A stretch of DNA of 35,456 bases, taken from a methanotrophic endosymbiont of Bathymodiolus puteoserpentis (Logatchev) (lineage in GTDB: Bacteria > Pseudomonadota > Gammaproteobacteria > Methylococcales > Methylomonadaceae). A program made the translations under genes and the position numbers. Position 1 is the first letter of the stretch. Every line of letters starts with the position of its first letter. The notes under the pieces are model-generated. The model had not been told where the DNA came from, did no database searches, and was given only the letters and a program-made list of their open reading frames with translations. Below, in pieces: positions 1-8,707 of this stretch. The stretch covers positions 1 through 35,456 of the forward strand of contig NZ_FQTQ01000075.1 in assembly GCF_900128525.1 (NCBI RefSeq), read 5' to 3'.

Positions 1-2
1 TT

Positions 3-95
3 GCAGAGGGTTTTAAAGAGTCAATGCGAATTGTATTTGATGAGCACCTGAGGCAATGGAATTATACTGCCATTCCTGACGCAACAACTTTATAA
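3..95 (+). CDS. 3' end of an unidentified gene (partial)
   Basis: An open frame enters from the left edge and ends at TAA (93-95), giving about 30 C-terminal residues that end in PDATTL. It converges on the GH57 gene, whose stop lies 11 bases further on. I do not recognise the family from so short a tail, and the frame could be fortuitous. The residues are ordinary for a soluble protein, with no membrane segment. Confidence 0.4.
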   Translation, partial: AEGFKESMRIVFDEHLRQWNYTAIPDATTL

Positions 96-105
96 GTTGC
101 CTAAG

Positions 106-1593
106 TTATTTCATGCACATTCCTAGGTGGTCTGTAATACGTTTATTAGCATACTCCACAGTTGTTCCTGTCTGCATAATAAAAGGCCAATCGGATGCCT
201 GAGCTAATAATAATGAGCGTACCGCTTGGTTTAATACCCTTTCCTGCAACGGATTAACTTTGCTATTCTGTAGAGTTAATACAAATTTCTCCAAATCTGT
301 AGCGGCTTTGTGTAATAACGGATAAATCCAATCATTGCTTTCATTGATCCAAAAATGGGAATAACCTTGATCGCCCCAAGTTGATGCAGAAGGTGTTGCA
401 ATTTGTTGGGGAGCGACTTGTTTTAAATAATCAGCACAGCTAACTGTCTGTAGCGCATTTTCATTACTATCAGCTAAGCGTAACACACATTCTAACCATT
501 GCGGCCCCTCATACCACCAGTGCCCGAAAAGTTCCGCATCATAAGGAGCAACAATCATCGGCGGACGCTCCATCTCTGTACTCAAACGATTAATTTGTAA
601 TTGACGTTTATTGATAAAATCTTGCGCATGGAGCTGTGCTTTGTAGTGCGCCTGCTTAGGTTGATAAATTTCTTTAGGAAGGTTTTGACCTGTTATGCGA
701 TGATATTTTATACCCGTGTTTATACGTGTATGACCATCCAAAATATAAGGAGCAATATAATCTAGCTCCAACTCAAAGCCAATGTCACTGTAATATTCAC
801 GGTAATCATAATCACCAGGATAACCTTCTGTAGAATTCCAGACTTGGCGTGATGATTCAGGATCTCGAGCAAACGCCATAACATCATTGCCGCAGTTCAG
901 CGGTGCATAAACACCGTTTTTTGGCGGCTCACTTGCATTCTCGATACCATGTGTATCGACAAAAAAATAATTGATTCCGGCATTTTTAAGATGCTTTTCC
1001 AAACCAGGATAATAACCGCATTCCGGCAACCAAAATCCTTCTGGTGCAAAACCAAAATGAGTGATAAACGTTTCCATACCAATATTAATCTGGCTGCGTA
1101 CTGCGGCTTCACTTTTATTTAACAATGGTAAAAAACCATGCGTTGCAGCACAAGTGATGAGTTCAAGATAACCTAAGTGATTAAACTTCTTAAAAGCAGT
1201 TAATAAATTACTATCATACTGGCTAAAAATATCCAATGTATTCAAGTATAAACGTCGATATAGTCGTGCCAGTCGTTGATATTCAGGGTTACCAACTGTT
1301 CTGATAATTTCCTTTTCCGTCAGTTCAATCTGTTTATTAAGATGTGCGATGTAACGTGCCTGTAATAGCTCGTTACTTAACATTGAAATGAGTGGCGGCG
1401 AAAGTGAAAGCGTTAGCTTAAAGTTAACATGATCTTGATGCAGTTTTTCTAGCGAGCGAATTAATGGAATATAACATTCCGTTATTGCCTCAAATAACCA
1501 GATTTCTTCAAAAAAATTATCGTATTCTGGGTGCCTTACGAAAGGCAGGTGCGCATGCAGAACTATACTAAGAAAGCCTTTTTGCATAATCAC
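106..1593 (-). CDS. GH57 1,4-alpha-glucan branching enzyme (DUF1957 type)
   Basis: Probable glycogen branching enzyme that makes alpha-1,6 branches in alpha-glucan, in the cytoplasm. All GH57 signature regions are visible: HAHLPFVRHPE near residues 13-23, ATHGFLPLL near 150, GFWLPECGYYPG with the presumed nucleophile Glu191, and APYDAELFGHWW with the presumed acid/base Asp352. Length (495 aa) and spacing match the Thermus/Thermococcus GH57 branching enzymes, whose catalytic pair is E183/D353. The C-terminal ASDWPFIMQTG stretch is also typical. The frame opens at GTG 1593, which shares its G with the TAG of the DUF4912 gene upstream (TAGTG); an ATG two codons later (1587) is an equally good start giving 493 aa. 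The overlap implies translational coupling. A GH13 GlgB is also encoded at 16280, so branching capacity is duplicated. Confidence 0.88.
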   Translation of the reverse strand: MIMQKGFLSIVLHAHLPFVRHPEYDNFFEEIWLFEAITECYIPLIRSLEKLHQDHVNFKLTLSLSPPLISMLSNELLQARYIAHLNKQIELTEKEIIRTVGNPEYQRLARLYRRLYLNTLDIFSQYDSNLLTAFKKFNHLGYLELITCAATHGFLPLLNKSEAAVRSQINIGMETFITHFGFAPEGFWLPECGYYPGLEKHLKNAGINYFFVDTHGIENASEPPKNGVYAPLNCGNDVMAFARDPESSRQVWNSTEGYPGDYDYREYYSDIGFELELDYIAPYILDGHTRINTGIKYHRITGQNLPKEIYQPKQAHYKAQLHAQDFINKRQLQINRLSTEMERPPMIVAPYDAELFGHWWYEGPQWLECVLRLADSNENALQTVSCADYLKQVAPQQIATPSASTWGDQGYSHFWINESNDWIYPLLHKAATDLEKFVLTLQNSKVNPLQERVLNQAVRSLLLAQASDWPFIMQTGTTVEYANKRITDHLGMCMK

Positions 1594-2489
1594 TATAAAT
1601 AAAATCCTAGTCCAGAACTATTCTGCTTAGTTGTAGTCGTTTTATTAGGGATAATATAAAAACCAGACACTTGCTTGGCTAATAGGTCAGCAAATTCAGA
1701 GTCGCTGTTATTTGCATATACTTTTAAATCGTAGCCTTGATTATTAAAGTTTTTTAAAATAAAGGGTTCAGTGTTCAGGGCTGTATTAGTGTTAGTAGAA
1801 GTGTGCTGATTTTTCGCGGCATTGCTGTTCGATTCAAATTGCGCACTCTCTCGTGGCACATAAATAACATCAGGCGTGTTATTGATTTCAGTAGCAAACA
1901 GATGGTCAAACATTGGAACTTTTTGTATGGGCTGTTCACTATTGCTTATACTATGCTCTGAAGTTTTTTTTTGCTCCATAACATAAGTATGTTCATCTCC
2001 AGCACTAACATTCACGCTAACAGGGTCAATATTTGGAGCGTTTAGCACAGTTTTATGCGTAAGTGCTGGACTCTCTCGTGGCACATGAATGATCTCGGAA
2101 GTAGCTAAAACACTAAAACTGGAATCTGCATTAATTGTACCGATAACAGCTGAATAAGCTGTTGCTGCAATTGGCGCAGCCACTGTTTGTTGCCCTTGAA
2201 AACTCGACAATTTTATATCAAAACTTAATCTCAAATGACTTGAATGCTCACTGAGTGTAGGCTCAGAGTACACTCTTAAAATTAGCTCTGTATCTGTTGC
2301 GCTAGTACTATTATTTTGTATATTCCAATACGCATGAAGCGTAACTGGATCAACGGGCATAAGCACTAACTCAGATTGCACATAACTATTATCAGGTGCA
2401 TATGCTTGAGTTATTTCCTCGCTAATATCAATTAAATCTTGTTGAGAAAGCTTTAATTGAGGGTTATATCGTGATTGCCAAAACGTCAT
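1593..2489 (-). CDS. DUF4912-domain protein, partner of GH57 branching enzyme
   Basis: 298 aa, soluble, no signal peptide. Residues about 40-150 fit DUF4912: LVLMPVDPVTLHAYWNIQ near 41-58, an LRVYS strand, then YSAVIGT and SFSVLATSE, closing with a VPRES element. DUF4912 proteins commonly sit beside GH57 branching enzymes; their biochemical role is not established, and carbohydrate binding is only a guess. The C-terminal half is a low-complexity Asn/Thr/Ser/Glu-rich extension with a second VPRES element, so it is probably disordered until the last about 50 residues. The gene overlaps the following GH57 gene by one base and looks like the first gene of a two-gene operon. The ATG start at 2489 has no obvious strong ribosome site. 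Confidence 0.75.
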   Translation of the reverse strand: MTFWQSRYNPQLKLSQQDLIDISEEITQAYAPDNSYVQSELVLMPVDPVTLHAYWNIQNNSTSATDTELILRVYSEPTLSEHSSHLRLSFDIKLSSFQGQQTVAAPIAATAYSAVIGTINADSSFSVLATSEIIHVPRESPALTHKTVLNAPNIDPVSVNVSAGDEHTYVMEQKKTSEHSISNSEQPIQKVPMFDHLFATEINNTPDVIYVPRESAQFESNSNAAKNQHTSTNTNTALNTEPFILKNFNNQGYDLKVYANNSDSEFADLLAKQVSGFYIIPNKTTTTKQNSSGLGFYL

Positions 2490-2550
2490 TATTAGTCAGC
2501 TCGTGCGCTAAGGAATGGGAATAAAATAACTTATGCATTATGACGCAGGA

Positions 2551-2662
2551 TTTTTGTTTGTCTTCAAGGCGTAGCAACAGGCGCATAGCAAGCTATAAAC
2601 TTATTGCTGAACACAGAAGACGAACAAAAAAGGAAGTACCACGTAAACGATGCGCTTCGTTT
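2551..2662. repeat. Inverted-repeat and REP-like element in the amiC/DUF4912 spacer
   Basis: Arms at 2551-2565 (TTTTTGTTTGTCTTC) and 2616-2630 (GAAGACGAACAAAAA) pair over 15 bases with one mismatch, around a 50-base loop. Just beyond lies a near-palindrome at 2645-2662, AAACGA-TGCGCT-TCGTTT, followed by CATCCTACG. The second part resembles the small dispersed palindromes common in gammaproteobacterial spacers. It could be a miniature mobile element or could act as a terminator downstream of amiC. Nothing coding is visible in 2490-2751. Confidence 0.5.
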
Positions 2663-2751
2663 CTCAGCACATCCTACGATACTCTTTGTACCTGTTAAAA
2701 ATGAAAAGTTACACATTTTTTACTAAGGTTTAGATTATAACTGCTATCCAG

Positions 2752-4071
2752 TTAACTGCCAGCAGGAATAGAGAGAATCTGACCTATTTTAATCGAATTA
2801 GCACTAGCAATCATATTCGCCTGTTTAAGCTGATCTAAAGTAACACCATATTTTAAGGCAATCCCTAATAAAGTCTCCCCTTTAGATATTTTATGTACAG
2901 GCTTATCAACACTGGTTGCCAATGCAATATTATGATTTTTAGCATAAGAAACAATGCCTTTCTGAATGGCTTTAGCCATTTTTAACTGATAAATCCCACT
3001 TTTTAGTCGGCGCTCTTCTTTAGGATTGGATATGAAAGCTGTTTCCACCAAAATTGATGGAATATCAGGCGATTTCAGCACTACAAAGCCCGCTTTTTGC
3101 ACGGTATGAGAGTGCAACTCACCAATACGACTAAAATTATTTAACACCTCTTTAGCAACTAACTGACTAATATCTTGCGTTGCTGTTTGCGATAAATCCA
3201 ATAACACTGAAGCTAAAATATCATCCTTATCATCAAGACTTATACCGCCAACTAAATCTGCAGCATTTTCATTTTTAGCCAACCATCGTGCTGCAACACT
3301 AGTCGCCCCACGGCGAGATAAAGTATACACTGATGCACCTGTGACATTAGACTTATTAAAAGCATCTGCATGAATAGATACAAATAAATCCGCATTAGCT
3401 TTGCGAGCAATTTTTCTGCGCTGACTTAAAGGTACAAAATAGTCCCCTTTACGTACCATAATAGCTTTCATACCAGGCTGTTTATTAATTAATACTGCTA
3501 GCTTTTGCGCAATTTCAAAAACCACCTTTTTCTCTAAAGTACCATGAGCTCCTCTTGCTCCGGGATCTTTACCCCCATGTCCCGCATCGACAGCCACGAC
3601 AAAAAGTTTTGCTTTGCCTCTATTGGTTTTTACGACTTTATTATTTTTTTTAGTCCACTTTTTAACGAATGACTGGGTCGATTTAGCAGGTAAATCAATC
3701 ACCAATCGAGGACCATATTTATTCTTTGCTGGTAAAACAAAACTCTTAGGCGCAACCTTTGATTGCAAGTCAATAACAACACGTAAATCTTTTTTATTTC
3801 TATGTGCAGAGCGTAACCTTACTAAAATAGGATGATTTTTAGGTGGCTGCTTAAGGCTTTTCTCTAAATAAGCATTATTAAAATCAATCACTAAACGATT
3901 TGGATTTTTAAGTTGAAAAATCTGGTGTTCAGGAATAGAAGAGACATCAAAAACTAAACGTGTATACTCATTTGTCGATTGAATGCGTAGTTTTTTTACT
4001 TTTATTTGCGCCGCAGAGATAACTGAGGTATTTAAAATCAATAATAAACATAAAATTATAAATTTTCTCAC
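2752..4071 (-). CDS. amiC: N-acetylmuramoyl-L-alanine amidase with AMIN and LysM domains
   Basis: Periplasmic peptidoglycan amidase that cleaves between MurNAc and L-Ala, mainly for daughter-cell separation. A signal peptide covers residues 1-20 (hydrophobic core LCLLLILNTSVISAA). An AMIN domain (about 25-130) should direct it to the septum. The Amidase_3 domain (about 157-375) shows zinc ligands His165 in VDAGHGG, Glu180 in GTLEKKVV and His234 in VSIHAD, and catalytic Glu343 in SILVETAFISNP. The insert around 255-310 matches the autoinhibitory helix region of AmiB/AmiC enzymes, which implies activation by an EnvC/NlpD-type partner. A single LysM lies at about 394-436, as in AmiB-like members, so the symbol amiB would be equally fair. 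It follows tsaE by 26 bases in the conserved nnr-tsaE-ami order. Confidence 0.93.
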   Translation of the reverse strand: MRKFIILCLLLILNTSVISAAQIKVKKLRIQSTNEYTRLVFDVSSIPEHQIFQLKNPNRLVIDFNNAYLEKSLKQPPKNHPILVRLRSAHRNKKDLRVVIDLQSKVAPKSFVLPAKNKYGPRLVIDLPAKSTQSFVKKWTKKNNKVVKTNRGKAKLFVVAVDAGHGGKDPGARGAHGTLEKKVVFEIAQKLAVLINKQPGMKAIMVRKGDYFVPLSQRRKIARKANADLFVSIHADAFNKSNVTGASVYTLSRRGATSVAARWLAKNENAADLVGGISLDDKDDILASVLLDLSQTATQDISQLVAKEVLNNFSRIGELHSHTVQKAGFVVLKSPDIPSILVETAFISNPKEERRLKSGIYQLKMAKAIQKGIVSYAKNHNIALATSVDKPVHKISKGETLLGIALKYGVTLDQLKQANMIASANSIKIGQILSIPAGS

Positions 4072-4097
4072 GACCTCACCTATGTTAATAACTTCAG

Positions 4098-4571
4098 TTA
4101 GATTATAGCAGTATGTGTTTGTTTTTCAATTAGAAACTTATCCATTATATGTTCTGGCATTCGCTCTACAAGTAACTTACGCATATTATCGCTTGTTGTT
4201 AAAGATAAAATAACATCAGGCTCACTTAAAAAACCCTGCCCTTTCTCAGGCCATTCTATAAAACAGGTCGCTGTTTCTTGTAAATAATCAGCAATCCCTA
4301 TCCACTCCAACTCCTCAGGATCTACTAATCGATATAAATCAAAATGAAAAAATAACCGCTTATCAATTTTATATTCTTCGACAATATTATAAGTAGGGCT
4401 TTTTACTGCACCGATATGCCCTGCTGCACGCATAAAACCTCGCACTAGTGTTGTTTTCCCTGCCCCCAAATCGCCCAATAAAAAAACAAGACATTTTTCC
4501 GGTAATATCTGAAATAATTTCGCACCAAAGGCTTCAGTTTCTTCCGCCGTATTCAATATAAATTGCATCAT
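4098..4571 (-). CDS. tsaE: tRNA threonylcarbamoyladenosine biosynthesis ATPase TsaE
   Basis: Small cytoplasmic P-loop ATPase (157 aa, normal length) that works with TsaB and TsaD to make t6A37 in ANN-decoding tRNAs. The Walker A motif GDLGAGKTT is at residues 33-41. The family motif SPTYNIVEEY follows at about 58-67, then FHFDLYRL and the FIEWPEK segment near 105. The start ATG shares one base with the TAA of nnr (TAATG), and a second ATG follows directly; translational coupling decides the start. The ami gene lies downstream on the same strand. Confidence 0.95.
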   Translation of the reverse strand: MMQFILNTAEETEAFGAKLFQILPEKCLVFLLGDLGAGKTTLVRGFMRAAGHIGAVKSPTYNIVEEYKIDKRLFFHFDLYRLVDPEELEWIGIADYLQETATCFIEWPEKGQGFLSEPDVILSLTTSDNMRKLLVERMPEHIMDKFLIEKQTHTAII

Positions 4572-6037
4572 TAATTAACAACTTCCCGTAAGTACTGTAC
4601 AACATCCGTAGCGCGCAGACCGCGCTCCCCTAGGCTAACAGCCGCCTTATCTGCGGCCAAGCCATGCACATAAACACCTATTTTTGCCGCATCCAGCAAA
4701 GCATATTGCTGAGCGAGCAACGCGCCAATGGTGCCCGACAAAACATCTCCCATACCGCCTGCTGCCATTCCTGGATTGCCTGTGGTATTAACATAAACCT
4801 GTTTTTTATCATCACAAATCAGTGTACCTGCACCTTTTAGTACACAAACACCGCCATATTTTGTCTGCAATGCGCGTACGGCTTTAAACCTATCTTGTAA
4901 AATATCTGCAGTAGAACACTGCAATAAGCGAGCTGCTTCGCCTGGATGTGGCGTTAAAATCCATTGTTCTGAATAGACAGGAAAATCTGCCAATAAATTC
5001 AAAGCATCGGCATCAATCACTCGCGGTAAATTTAAACCAATCAAGGTAGGCCACAGTTTTTTTGCCCATGTTCGCTGCGCTAGCCCAGGCCCAAAAACTA
5101 AGACCGTCGCTTTTTCTAGTAAACCCTCTATATCTGTCAGCTGATCGAGTGCATGTCCCATTAATTCTGGGCAGCTAAGATACATCTGGTTAGCATGCTC
5201 TTTGCGTGTCGCCACACTAACTAAACCTGCCCCACAATTTAAAGCGGCTTCGGCTGCTAATTTGGCAGCCCCTGCATAACCATAATCACCTCCTACCACT
5301 AAAACATGACCAAACAAGCCTTTATGTGCACTGCGCGGTCGTTTAGCGAGTGTTACGGTTTGCAACAGGCTTTCTTGATTTGCTTCTCGTTCGATAACCG
5401 AGTTTGGAACCTCTAAGTCAGCAAAAAGTACAATACCGCAATAATCCGCTGCTAACCCGGTAAAAAGTCCCTTTTTTAAGACGATAAAAGTAATAGTAAA
5501 ATCAGCATGTACTGCACAAGCCATAATATTACCGGTATCCGCATTTAAGCCCGAAGGAATATCTACCGCCAAAACAGGGCTATCTATACTATTAATAGTC
5601 TGGATAACGGCTGCAAATTTACCTATCACTGGACGGTCAAGCCCTGTCCCTAATAAGGCATCTATGATTAAATCTGCATGATGACTTAATAACTGTAAAT
5701 TATGTAGAATCACACCGCCTGCTGCCATATAAGATTGCTGTGCTAATGCAGCATCTCCACTTAATTTACCCTCCCCAACAGCAGAAAATAACTGCAATTT
5801 GTAACCTGCCTCTAAAGCAAGTTTGGCAATTAAATAGCCATCTCCAGCATTATTGCCAGCACCACAAAAAACAGTGATTTTTTTAGCTTCAGGGTAATGT
5901 TTTTTAATGACTTGAAAGCTAGCTTCCGCTGCCTTAGCCATTAGTTGCAAGCCTGTGACTTGTGTTTGCTCTTGAGCTATACGATCTATTTCTCTTGCTT
6001 GTTGTGCTGAGTACAGCTTTGTTGGTAAAGTTTGCAT
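4571..6037 (-). CDS. nnr: Bifunctional NAD(P)H-hydrate epimerase / ADP-dependent hydrate dehydratase
   Basis: Repairs damaged NADH and NADPH: it epimerises the hydrated forms and dehydrates the S-form using ADP. The N-terminal YjeF_N epimerase domain (about 1-215) carries CGAGNNAGDG at 58-67 and DIPSGLNADTG near 158. The C-terminal ribokinase-like dehydratase domain (about 225-488) carries VVGGDYGYAGAAKLAAEAAL, HPGEAARLL and the nucleotide motif NPGMAAGGMGDVLSG. At 488 aa both domains are complete. It heads the nnr-tsaE-ami operon and is divergent from queG across only 44 bases, an arrangement also found in E. coli. Confidence 0.95.
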   Translation of the reverse strand: MQTLPTKLYSAQQAREIDRIAQEQTQVTGLQLMAKAAEASFQVIKKHYPEAKKITVFCGAGNNAGDGYLIAKLALEAGYKLQLFSAVGEGKLSGDAALAQQSYMAAGGVILHNLQLLSHHADLIIDALLGTGLDRPVIGKFAAVIQTINSIDSPVLAVDIPSGLNADTGNIMACAVHADFTITFIVLKKGLFTGLAADYCGIVLFADLEVPNSVIEREANQESLLQTVTLAKRPRSAHKGLFGHVLVVGGDYGYAGAAKLAAEAALNCGAGLVSVATRKEHANQMYLSCPELMGHALDQLTDIEGLLEKATVLVFGPGLAQRTWAKKLWPTLIGLNLPRVIDADALNLLADFPVYSEQWILTPHPGEAARLLQCSTADILQDRFKAVRALQTKYGGVCVLKGAGTLICDDKKQVYVNTTGNPGMAAGGMGDVLSGTIGALLAQQYALLDAAKIGVYVHGLAADKAAVSLGERGLRATDVVQYLREVVN

Positions 6038-6081
6038 AGTTATAAAAGTAAGCGCTCAAATATAAATATAAACATTATAGA

Positions 6082-7143
6082 ATGGATAAAGCAATGAATG
6101 AACTGTCCCAACAAATAAAACACTGGGGCTTAGAGCTGGGCTTTCAACAAGTAGGTATCACTGACACGGATTTGCACCAAGCAGAGCAGCGCCTACAGCA
6201 CTGGCTAGCCCAAGGCTATCATGCGGATATGGAGTATATGCATAAACATGGTTTAAAGCGGTCTCGCCCTGCCCTTTTACAGCCAGAAACGGTCAGCATT
6301 ATCTCGGTGCGTATGGATTATTTACCTGAAGCACAAGAACCGATAGAAAATACACTTAATAACCCAGTAGCTGGCTTTATATCACGTTATGCACTAGGTC
6401 GAGATTACCATAAAGTACTGCGTAAACGCTTACAAAAACTAGCGCAACGTATCGAACAAGAAATCGGTATATTCGGTTATCGCGCTTTTGTCGATTCAGC
6501 GCCTGTACTGGAAAAAGCCATTGCTGAAAAAGCCGGTTTAGGCTGGATTGGAAAACACAGTAATATTATTAATAAAAAAGCCGGGTCTTGGTTTTTTCTA
6601 GGCGAAATTTATACCTCCATCCCTTTGACTATCGATTCACCAAGTCATAATCATTGTGGACAATGTACTGCCTGTATTAACATTTGTCCGACTCAAGCCA
6701 TTATTGCGCCCTATCAGGTCGATGCACGAAAATGTATTTCTTATTTAACGATAGAGCTGAAAGGCTCCATACCTGAAGCGTTAAGGTCGTTAATGGGCAA
6801 TCGAATCTATGGCTGTGATGATTGTCAATTAATTTGTCCTTGGAATCGTTTTGCACGACTCAGTACCGAAACTGACTTTAGCCCTAGATATAACCTCAAC
6901 GCTCAACATTTAATTGAATTATTTAATTGGTCTGAAACAGAGTTTTTAACTAAAACCGAAGGCTCAGCAATTAGACGTATAGGTTATGAACAATGGCAAC
7001 GCAATATTGCCGTAGCACTTGGAAATGCGCCTGCATCTACTGAAATCAAAGCTGTATTAAATCATAAAATCAGTTATCATTCGGAATTAGTAAAAGAGCA
7101 TGTCCTCTGGGCTTTAAAGCAAGAGCATGTTTTGAAGCAGTAA
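6082..7143 (+). CDS. queG: Epoxyqueuosine reductase
   Basis: Catalyses the last step of queuosine synthesis, reducing epoxyqueuosine in tRNA with cobalamin and two [4Fe-4S] clusters. The catalytic Asp138 lies in FVDSAPVLEKAIAEKAG, followed by GLGWIGKHSN. Cluster cysteines appear as C192-x2-C195-x2-C198-x3-C202 and C245-x2-C248-x3-C252, with a further Cys218. A HEAT-like C-terminal segment completes 353 aa, the usual size. The frame opens at ATG 6082, but ATG 6094 (MNELSQ) has a GGA eight bases upstream and may be the true start. The gene is divergent from nnr. Confidence 0.95.
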   Translation: MDKAMNELSQQIKHWGLELGFQQVGITDTDLHQAEQRLQHWLAQGYHADMEYMHKHGLKRSRPALLQPETVSIISVRMDYLPEAQEPIENTLNNPVAGFISRYALGRDYHKVLRKRLQKLAQRIEQEIGIFGYRAFVDSAPVLEKAIAEKAGLGWIGKHSNIINKKAGSWFFLGEIYTSIPLTIDSPSHNHCGQCTACINICPTQAIIAPYQVDARKCISYLTIELKGSIPEALRSLMGNRIYGCDDCQLICPWNRFARLSTETDFSPRYNLNAQHLIELFNWSETEFLTKTEGSAIRRIGYEQWQRNIAVALGNAPASTEIKAVLNHKISYHSELVKEHVLWALKQEHVLKQ

Positions 7144-7170
7144 AAAAACTACAGATTTTTCTCATTACTC

Positions 7171-7176
7171 TATAAT
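7171..7176 (+). promoter_or_regulatory. Possible -10 element for the tolC-like gene
   Basis: A perfect TATAAT lies 36 bases upstream of the outer-membrane channel start, in the 69-base spacer after queG. I see no convincing -35 at the right distance, so this is only a candidate. Confidence 0.28.
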
Positions 7177-7212
7177 TAATAATACACTCGTCTTTACCCT
7201 TGGAAAACGTTT

Positions 7213-8526
7213 ATGAAAAAAACGGCACTCTCATTTATTTTTTTATTTTCAGGTACGCTGCAAGCACAAAACTTAGTAGAAACCTATGACCTTGCCTTGC
7301 AAAACGATCCCGTTTTACGCGAATCACTCGCAAATAAAATGGCCGTGGGCGAAACTAAAGACCAGAGCATCGCGCGACTATTACCTCAAATAAATGCAGG
7401 TGCTTCAACTACTTATAACTGGCTTAACCAAAAATCATTATTTAATGAACGTTTTCCCGGTCAGGCACGTACCAATGAATTCTGGGATCATCAGTTCAGT
7501 ATTAATTTAGTTCAACCTGTTTTTCATTGGGATATGTGGGTACAACTCTCACAATCTGAAAAGCAAATAGCTCAAGCAGAGGCCAGTTACCTCGCTGAGC
7601 AACAGCGCCTTATGCTAAAAACCACAAACGCCTATTTTAATGTTTTAGCTGCTCAAGATAACCTTATCTTTTCCCGTGCCGAACAAAAAACGATTGCCAG
7701 ACAACTGGAACAAGCGCAACAACGCTTTGATGTCGGACTTATTGCTATAACAGATGTTTATGAAGCACAAGCAGGTTATGATCAAAGTCGAGCAAATGTG
7801 ATTGCGGCAGAAAATGCAGTATCAAATGCAAAAGAAGCACTACAGGTTATTATTGGCTCTCATTTAGATGAACTAAACAACTTAGGTGAAGAGTTACCCT
7901 TACCAGAGCCTCAGCCTAACAATATAGAAGAGTGGAATAGTCAGGCACAAAACCAGAATTTACAAATTTTGGTTGCTCAGAGTGAAACTGAAATCGCCCA
8001 AGAAAACATTCATTTTCAACGTAGCGGTCATTACCCTACTTTAGATATAGTGGGGCAATTTGGTCTTAATCAAACAACGGGAAACCTTTATACAAAAGGC
8101 AATACCGAAAATATCGGTCTACAATTAAATATTCCACTTTTTGAAGGCGGCGCTGTTACTTCTCGAACACGCCAAGCAGAATATCAACACACCCAGGCAC
8201 AAGAAGCTTTAACCGCAACACGAAGAGCAGTAACCCAAGAAGTTAAAGATTCTTACCGCGCTGTCATTGACAGTATTAGCCAAGTTAAAGCGCTACAGTC
8301 TGCTGTTAAATCAGGTAAAAGCGCCTTAGAAGCAACGGAAGCAGGCTTCGAGGTGGGGACAAGAACGATGGTTGATGTATTATCTGCAACTAGGAACTAT
8401 ACCAGTGCGCAAAGTCGATACGCGCAAGCTCGCTACGCTTACTTAGTGAGTGGTGTACGTTTAAAAAATGCAGCAAGTACATTAAGTGCTACAGATCTTG
8501 AGGCAATTAACCGTTATTTAAAATAA
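7213..8526 (+). CDS. tolC: TolC-family outer-membrane efflux/secretion channel
   Basis: 437 aa outer-membrane protein with a signal peptide (residues about 1-18, ending LQAQ). It shows the two-fold TolC/OEP repeat: a periplasmic helical barrel with a Gln/Ala-rich coiled-coil pattern such as RQLEQAQQRFDVGLIAITDVY near 160-180, mirrored by FEVGTRTMVDVLSATRNY near 378-395. The repeated FxVGxxxxxDVxxA signature is diagnostic of the family. It is the exit duct for tripartite efflux pumps or type I secretion. No inner-membrane or periplasmic adaptor gene is adjacent, so the partner is unknown. A GGA lies eight bases before the ATG. The gene is probably transcribed alone. Confidence 0.93.
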   Translation: MKKTALSFIFLFSGTLQAQNLVETYDLALQNDPVLRESLANKMAVGETKDQSIARLLPQINAGASTTYNWLNQKSLFNERFPGQARTNEFWDHQFSINLVQPVFHWDMWVQLSQSEKQIAQAEASYLAEQQRLMLKTTNAYFNVLAAQDNLIFSRAEQKTIARQLEQAQQRFDVGLIAITDVYEAQAGYDQSRANVIAAENAVSNAKEALQVIIGSHLDELNNLGEELPLPEPQPNNIEEWNSQAQNQNLQILVAQSETEIAQENIHFQRSGHYPTLDIVGQFGLNQTTGNLYTKGNTENIGLQLNIPLFEGGAVTSRTRQAEYQHTQAQEALTATRRAVTQEVKDSYRAVIDSISQVKALQSAVKSGKSALEATEAGFEVGTRTMVDVLSATRNYTSAQSRYAQARYAYLVSGVRLKNAASTLSATDLEAINRYLK

Positions 8527-8552
8527 CAACAGGCTTTAAGGGCGAGAATTTT

Positions 8553-8605
8553 ATAAAACCTGAAGCTGACTTATCTTTTTGCCCAGTTTTGGGTTTTATT
8601 TCATC
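8553..8605 (+). terminator. Possible terminator after the tolC-like gene
   Basis: ATAAAACC at 8553-8560 pairs with GGTTTTAT at 8592-8599, and an inner CCCA/TGGG hairpin lies just before the second arm. The T-rich end favours + strand termination about 30-75 bases after the stop. The stem is AT-rich and the loop long, so this is tentative. The remainder of 8527-8707 shows nothing coding. Confidence 0.35.
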
Positions 8606-8707
8606 CTCAGTCCTAAAGAATGTAGCTTTATAACGTCCAATATTTTAGCTTATATAACACTACTAGCCTTCAAAGGACTGGCAGTGCATTTAAATATTAT
8701 TGCAGGC

